A stretch of 8,506 nt of DNA from Clostridia bacterium (GTDB lineage: Bacteria; Bacillota; Clostridia; Oscillospirales; SIG627): contig JAFTEP010000183.1 of NCBI GenBank assembly GCA_017453605.1, positions 1 to 8,506 of the forward strand. The letters are read 5' to 3'. Made by a program: the position numbers and the translations under genes. The notes below the pieces were generated by a model. The model made no database searches, was not told the origin of the DNA, and saw only the letters and a list, made by a program, of their open reading frames with translations. Shown here in pieces: positions 5,587-8,506 of this stretch (positions are counted from its first letter, which is position 1; each line of letters begins with the position of its first letter).

Positions 5587-6780
5587 TTATTTGTTTTCGG
5601 GGATATATTTGTCTCTGTTCATGACCTCGGCGGTGATCTCGACGGCTTCGTCGATCAGGGCTTCGGTGTGTGTCGCCATGTAGCTGGTCCTCAGTAGGCA
5701 CTCTTCGGGAGGCGTTGCGGGCGGGAGCACCGGATTGACGTAGACTCCGGCTTCGTACAGCTCTTTTGCTTTCCTGAGCGTCCTGACCGCCTCGTACGTG
5801 TAGATCGGAACTATCGGGGTGTCGGATTCCCTGATCCTGATCCCCTTGCTCTTGAAGCCCGCCCTCGCGTGAGCGGCGAGAGCCCTCAGCCTTTCGGGAA
5901 GCTCGGGGTGCGCTTCCAGATGCTTCAGCGCCGCGAGCGCGACCGCGCAGGACGCCGGGGTGATGGACGCGCTGAACATGAACGGACGGGAGTTGTGCCT
6001 GACAAAGTCGCAGACTTCCTCCGTCGCCGCCATATATCCGCCAAGACTTGCCAGAGACTTCGAGAACGTGCCCATGATAACGTCGACTTCTTTTTCGAGC
6101 CCGAAGTAGCTGGCCGTTCCTCTGCCTCCCTCTCCGATGACGCCGAGTCCGTGCGCGTCGTCGACCATGACCCTCGCGCCGTATTTTTTGGCGAGCCTCA
6201 CGATCTCCGGCAGGTTGGCGATATCGCCGCCCATCGAGAACACGCCGTCGGTGACGATCAGCGCGCCGGAGGTCTCCGGGACCTTCTGCAGGAGCTTTTC
6301 GAGCCCCTCCATGTCGTTGTGTTCATATCTGACGAGCTTTCCGTAGCTCAGTTTGCAGCCGTCGTAGATGCTGGCGTGATTTTCCTTGTCGCATATAACG
6401 TAGTCGTGAAGACCCACCAGAGCGCTGATTATGCCGAGGTTCGACTGGAAGCCCGTCGAGAAGGTGACGGCGCCTTCCTTGTGCACGAATTTTGCCAGCT
6501 CCGCCTCGAGTTCGAGGTGCAGCTCTAAAGTTCCGTTCAGAAATCTCGAGCCCGAACAGCCGCTCCCGTATTTCTCGAAAGCTTTTATCCCCGCTTCGAT
6601 TATCTCGGGGTTCGTTGTCAGCCCGAGGTAGTTGTTGGAGCCGAGCATGATGCGGCGCTTGCCCTCCATGACGACTTCCACGTCCTGCCTCGACTCGAGC
6701 GCATGGAAATAGGGGTAGATCCCCATAGCCCTGTATTCGTTGGCGAGAGTGAATTTGGAGCACTTTTCAAAAAGATCCAT
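5587..6780 (-). CDS. Alpha-oxoamine synthase, serine palmitoyltransferase-like
   Basis: 397 residues from the ATG at 6780. PLP-dependent alpha-oxoamine synthases (SPT, KBL, BioF) join an amino acid to an acyl thioester with loss of CO2. Seen: GSNNYLGLTTNP, CSGSRFLNGTLELH, NHASIYDG (H135), VDDAHGLG (D207, H210), GTFSKSLASLGG (PLP lysine K241), and near the end an exact PPATP (353-357) followed by LLR (R364) and MATHT. The N-terminal GIYPYF and the whole pattern, as recalled, sit closer to bacterial serine palmitoyltransferases of Bacteroides and Sphingobacterium than to KBL or BioF. The longer frame to a TTG at 6831 is rejected: ATG 6780 has SD AAGGAAG (6786-6792) and gives the family's normal length. 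Product could be 3-ketosphinganine or another long-chain base; glycine C-acetyltransferase remains possible. First gene of a unit with metY. Confidence 0.85.
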   Translation of the reverse strand: MDLFEKCSKFTLANEYRAMGIYPYFHALESRQDVEVVMEGKRRIMLGSNNYLGLTTNPEIIEAGIKAFEKYGSGCSGSRFLNGTLELHLELEAELAKFVHKEGAVTFSTGFQSNLGIISALVGLHDYVICDKENHASIYDGCKLSYGKLVRYEHNDMEGLEKLLQKVPETSGALIVTDGVFSMGGDIANLPEIVRLAKKYGARVMVDDAHGLGVIGEGGRGTASYFGLEKEVDVIMGTFSKSLASLGGYMAATEEVCDFVRHNSRPFMFSASITPASCAVALAALKHLEAHPELPERLRALAAHARAGFKSKGIRIRESDTPIVPIYTYEAVRTLRKAKELYEAGVYVNPVLPPATPPEECLLRTSYMATHTEALIDEAVEITAEVMNRDKYIPENK

Positions 6781-6842
6781 TTCAGCTTCCTTTTCTTGTT
6801 CTCTTATATTTGATGTATTGATTTTATTCAAAGCGGTCGCCC

Positions 6843-6866
6843 GTACTACCTTGTTTCACTTAGTAC
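6843..6866. promoter_or_regulatory. Inverted repeat GTACTA-N12-TAGTAC at the transcription start
   Basis: A 24-bp dyad with two perfect 6-bp arms lies directly at the predicted start of transcription. One arm reads TTAGTACC on the plus strand (6860-6867), which resembles a half-site of the Bacillus FapR fatty-acid regulator as I recall it, but the second half is not spaced as in a FapR box. It may act as a DNA operator or as a 6-bp stem at the 5' end of the mRNA. Confidence 0.4.
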
Positions 6867-6872
6867 CGCTCT

Positions 6873-6901
6873 ATTGTATCACACAGTAGAGGCTGTGTCA
6901 A
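6873..6901 (-). promoter_or_regulatory. Sigma-A promoter of the alpha-oxoamine synthase / metY unit
   Basis: On the minus strand: perfect -35 TTGACA (6896-6901), a 17-bp spacer, and -10 TACAAT (6873-6878) preceded by TGA, an extended -10. Expected start near 6866, leaving a leader of about 85 nt. A near-consensus promoter overlapped by a dyad suggests strong expression held down by a repressor. Confidence 0.85.
6881..6898. promoter_or_regulatory. Inverted repeat ACACAG-N6-CTGTGT in the promoter spacer
   Basis: An 18-bp dyad with two perfect 6-bp arms (6881-6886 and 6893-6898) spans the promoter spacer and the last three bases of the -35 box. The place suits a repressor operator. The binding protein is not identifiable from the window. 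Confidence 0.5.
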
Positions 6902-6935
6902 CTGTTTTTTTAATTTTGCTTACCTAAAACAGCAT

Positions 6936-6988
6936 AAAGGCTTCTCCGAAAAGAAAAAACGGCGTTTTTCCTGCCGCCCGAAGCCTTT
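6936..6988 (-). terminator. Second hairpin terminator after nanA
   Basis: Outer stem AAAGGCTTC (6936-6944) with GAAGCCTTT (6980-6988) encloses an inner CGGC/GCCG stem (6960-6963 with 6973-6976). On the minus strand the inner stem is followed by TTTTTTCTTTT, a good U-tract. It is a back-up to the hairpin at 6998-7037 and insulates the next promoter from the sialic acid operon. Confidence 0.6.
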
Positions 6989-6997
6989 TCCGGCGAA

Positions 6998-7037
6998 AAA
7001 AGCTCCGCGTGACGCTTTCGTGTCGGGCGGAGCTTTT
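6998..7037 (-). terminator. First hairpin terminator after nanA
   Basis: AAAAGCTCCGC (6998-7008) pairs with GCGGAGCTTTT (7027-7037) over 11 bp; the 18-nt loop can itself partly pair. The minus strand ends in a TTTTTT run (6996-7001). It begins 22 bases after the nanA stop. The A and T flanks make it symmetric and potentially bidirectional. Confidence 0.85.
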
Positions 7038-7059
7038 ATACTCAAAATTCTTTTTTGTC

Positions 7060-7947
7060 TCAGACTCTTTTTTCGATCTTCGGGATTATCTCTTTTGCGA
7101 TCAGGTCCTTTTGTTCTCCGGTTAGTTTTGCGAAGGGCTGACGGCAGGACCCGAAATCGAAACCCATCTGACACAGGACCTCTTTTTCGGCACCTATCAC
7201 GCCGATCCCGCACAGGACGGCGATGATCGCGTTCGCCTCGCTCTGGACTTTCTGAGCGTCTTTTATCTTTCCCTCTTCGAAAAGGCTCTTGATCTTCACG
7301 AATCTGTCCGCCATGAAGTTGTAGGTGCTTCCTATCCCTCCGTCGGCGCCCATCGCCAGACCAGCGAGGAACATCTCGTCGAAGCCGTTGTATATCACTT
7401 TGTCCGGGAAAAACGCTTTGCAGCGCTCCATAGTGAAGAAGTCGTTCGAGGTATATTTGAGCCCCAGAAACCTCCCGTCGCCGAGGAACGCGCTCATTTC
7501 TCCCAGCCCCATCTGCACACCCGAGAACGCCGGGAAGTGATAGACGAGCATTTTCAGCCCCGCCGCGTCCGCGAGACGGAAGTAGTAGCCCTTGATCTCC
7601 TCAAAGCTGAACTTGTAGTAGAACGGAGCGACCGACGAGACAGCGTCGTATGAGAGCTCTTTTGCCCTGACGGCAAGAGACGCCGCTTCCGTTTCGTTCA
7701 GTGAGCCGACGTGCGCGATCAGCGTCGCTTCCGGCGCGCTGTTTCTCACGACTTCCATTATCCTCATCCGCTCTTCGACGGTCAGAAAGAAAGCCTCCGC
7801 GGTGCTTCCGCAGACGTAGAAGCCCTTCGCGCCGAGCCCGAGATCGAATTTCACGAGCTTTTCGAGTTCTTTTTCGTTCACGCTCCCGTCATTCCCGAAG
7901 GGAGTGAGCAGGGCGGGGAAGATCCCGCCGAATTTTTCTTTGTTCAC
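7060..7947 (-). CDS. nanA: N-acetylneuraminate lyase (sialic acid aldolase)
   Basis: 295 residues, the normal length for the DapA/NanA aldolase family. NanA splits N-acetylneuraminate into N-acetylmannosamine and pyruvate in the cytoplasm, the first step of sialic acid use. Seen: CGSTAE (G47-E51, pyruvate carboxylate loop), YHFPAFSGV (catalytic Y136), GLKYTSND (Schiff-base K164), NGFDEMFLAGLAMGADGGIGSTYN (D190, E191, S207). These line up with E. coli S47/T48, Y137, K165, D191, E192 and S208 with a one-residue shift, and the sialic-acid-binding GFDE...GGIGSTYN segment separates it from dihydrodipicolinate synthase. The start is a GTG (7945-7947) with SD GAGGAG (7957-7962). It follows the sialidase-like gene by 24 bp, in one operon, and ends before two terminators. 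Confidence 0.95.
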   Translation of the reverse strand: MNKEKFGGIFPALLTPFGNDGSVNEKELEKLVKFDLGLGAKGFYVCGSTAEAFFLTVEERMRIMEVVRNSAPEATLIAHVGSLNETEAASLAVRAKELSYDAVSSVAPFYYKFSFEEIKGYYFRLADAAGLKMLVYHFPAFSGVQMGLGEMSAFLGDGRFLGLKYTSNDFFTMERCKAFFPDKVIYNGFDEMFLAGLAMGADGGIGSTYNFMADRFVKIKSLFEEGKIKDAQKVQSEANAIIAVLCGIGVIGAEKEVLCQMGFDFGSCRQPFAKLTGEQKDLIAKEIIPKIEKRV

Positions 7948-7971
7948 GTTTTCTTTCTCCTCTTTATTTTC

Positions 7972-8506
7972 TCAACCGAAGACCGATCTGTCTGAAGATT
8001 CTTCCTTCTCCGGAAGCACGATGTCGTCCGGGAAGAAGCTGTAGCCCCTTATGTGCGCCTTTTCGGAGTCGTCCTTTATGTAGTTCACGACGTAGATCTC
8101 TCCGTCGTCGAACTGCACCCAGCCGGTGTATCCGAGATCAGGCTTGGGATGGCGGTCGTAATCGAGCGGCATTATCCTTATCCCGTGCTTTCTTTCGGTG
8201 CCCAGGACCGACCTTTTGCTCATGATGGCCGCGAAAACGTTCTGCGTGCTGCTGGGGATATAGCGGTAGGTCACCATGATCCGCCCGTTTTTGAGAAATC
8301 CCGCCGTCGGTCTGTGTCCGCCGTCCATCGGAGTGGGGTAAAGTTCGGACCAGGTCTCGCCGTTGTCGTATGAGAAGGTCTTCAGGATCGGATATCCCGC
8401 GCAGGAATTTTCCCTGAGAAAGGCGGCGAGCACTCCCGGCTCGCACTCTATTACGGACACCTCGCTAAGATTGTATCTTTCGTCCGCCGCGACCGTCACT
8501 CTGTCC
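7972..8506 (-). CDS. Sialidase-like BNR/Asp-box protein, C-terminal part
   Basis: The last 177 residues of a protein whose reading frame is open to the right edge; the GTG at 8499 is an internal codon. Seen: one clear Asp-box, SYDNGETW (fragment residues 45-52), followed by GGHRPTAGFLKNGRIMVTYR and later GYTGWVQFDDGEIYVVNYI, the repeating strand pattern of a six-bladed sialidase/neuraminidase fold. The gene ends 24 bp before nanA, which fits release or processing of sialic acid. There is no membrane anchor or cell-wall sorting signal at the C-terminus (it ends in an acidic segment, EKEESSDRSVFG); whether a signal peptide exists cannot be seen. True sialidase activity is unproven, because most catalytic residues would lie upstream; a glycosidase of another substrate with the same fold is possible. 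Confidence 0.75.
   Translation of the reverse strand, partial: DRVTVAADERYNLSEVSVIECEPGVLAAFLRENSCAGYPILKTFSYDNGETWSELYPTPMDGGHRPTAGFLKNGRIMVTYRYIPSSTQNVFAAIMSKRSVLGTERKHGIRIMPLDYDRHPKPDLGYTGWVQFDDGEIYVVNYIKDDSEKAHIRGYSFFPDDIVLPEKEESSDRSVFG

Noticed and set aside
4396..5697. A 433-codon open frame on the plus strand
   Set aside because: It lies wholly opposite metY and the end of the alpha-oxoamine synthase gene, whose families are certain. Its translation has no family pattern, and long antisense frames are expected in GC-rich coding DNA.
6781..6831. Extended start (TTG at 6831) for the alpha-oxoamine synthase
   Set aside because: TTG is a weak start, the 17 added residues match no family sequence, and the ATG at 6780 has a good SD and gives the normal length.
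7060..7947. Dihydrodipicolinate synthase (DapA)
   Set aside because: The sialic-acid-binding GFDE and GGIGSTYN segments, the YHFPAFSGV form of the catalytic tyrosine loop, and the sialidase-like neighbour all favour N-acetylneuraminate lyase.
1..8506. CRISPR array, tRNA or rRNA genes, insertion sequences, riboswitches
   Set aside because: No regularly spaced repeats, no tRNA or rRNA-like sequence, no transposase and no S-box or T-box pattern were seen by reading; small structured RNAs could still be missed without a covariance search.

Overview
The window looks like chromosome from a low-to-mid GC Gram-positive anaerobe, most likely a Clostridia-type Bacillota from an animal or gut setting. 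The reasons are a Jag/KhpB gene, strong Shine-Dalgarno sequences, textbook sigma-A promoters (TTGACA-N17-TAGAAT and TTGACA-N17-TACAAT), a BlaI/MecI-type repressor, a BspA-like leucine-rich repeat protein and a sialic acid catabolic pair. This is inferred from gene content; no rRNA or other taxonomic marker is present.

Layout: (1) bases 2-586, plus strand, hold the end of a jag/khpB gene, closed by a 14-bp stem shared with the convergent gene opposite. Everything after this is on the minus strand. (2) Bases 680-4085 form a two-gene unit, read right to left: a BlaI/MecI-family repressor, then a 988-residue protein made of a signal peptide, an extracellular BspA-like LRR domain, about nine membrane helices and a cytoplasmic GNAT acetyltransferase of the phosphinothricin acetyltransferase type. 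The repressor's promoter has a dyad over its -10 box and six helically phased A-tracts just upstream of its -35 box. (3) Bases 4270-6780 form a second two-gene unit: an alpha-oxoamine synthase closely resembling bacterial serine palmitoyltransferases, followed by an O-acetylhomoserine sulfhydrylase (MetY-like) and a strong terminator. The promoter carries two inverted repeats. (4) Bases 7060-8506 form the end of a sialic acid operon: a sialidase-like BNR protein (cut by the window edge) and N-acetylneuraminate lyase, followed by two tandem hairpin terminators.

The most notable item is unit 2. BlaI repressors are normally paired with a BlaR1-type membrane sensor with an M56 metallopeptidase domain. 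Here the partner is instead a membrane protein whose predicted topology puts an LRR ligand-binding domain outside and an acetyltransferase inside. This suggests an undescribed sensor or envelope-linked acetylation system, but the signalling role is inference. Unit 3 is the second point of interest, as a possible sphingolipid-type (or sulfonolipid-type) long-chain base step in an organism that does not look like a Bacteroidota.
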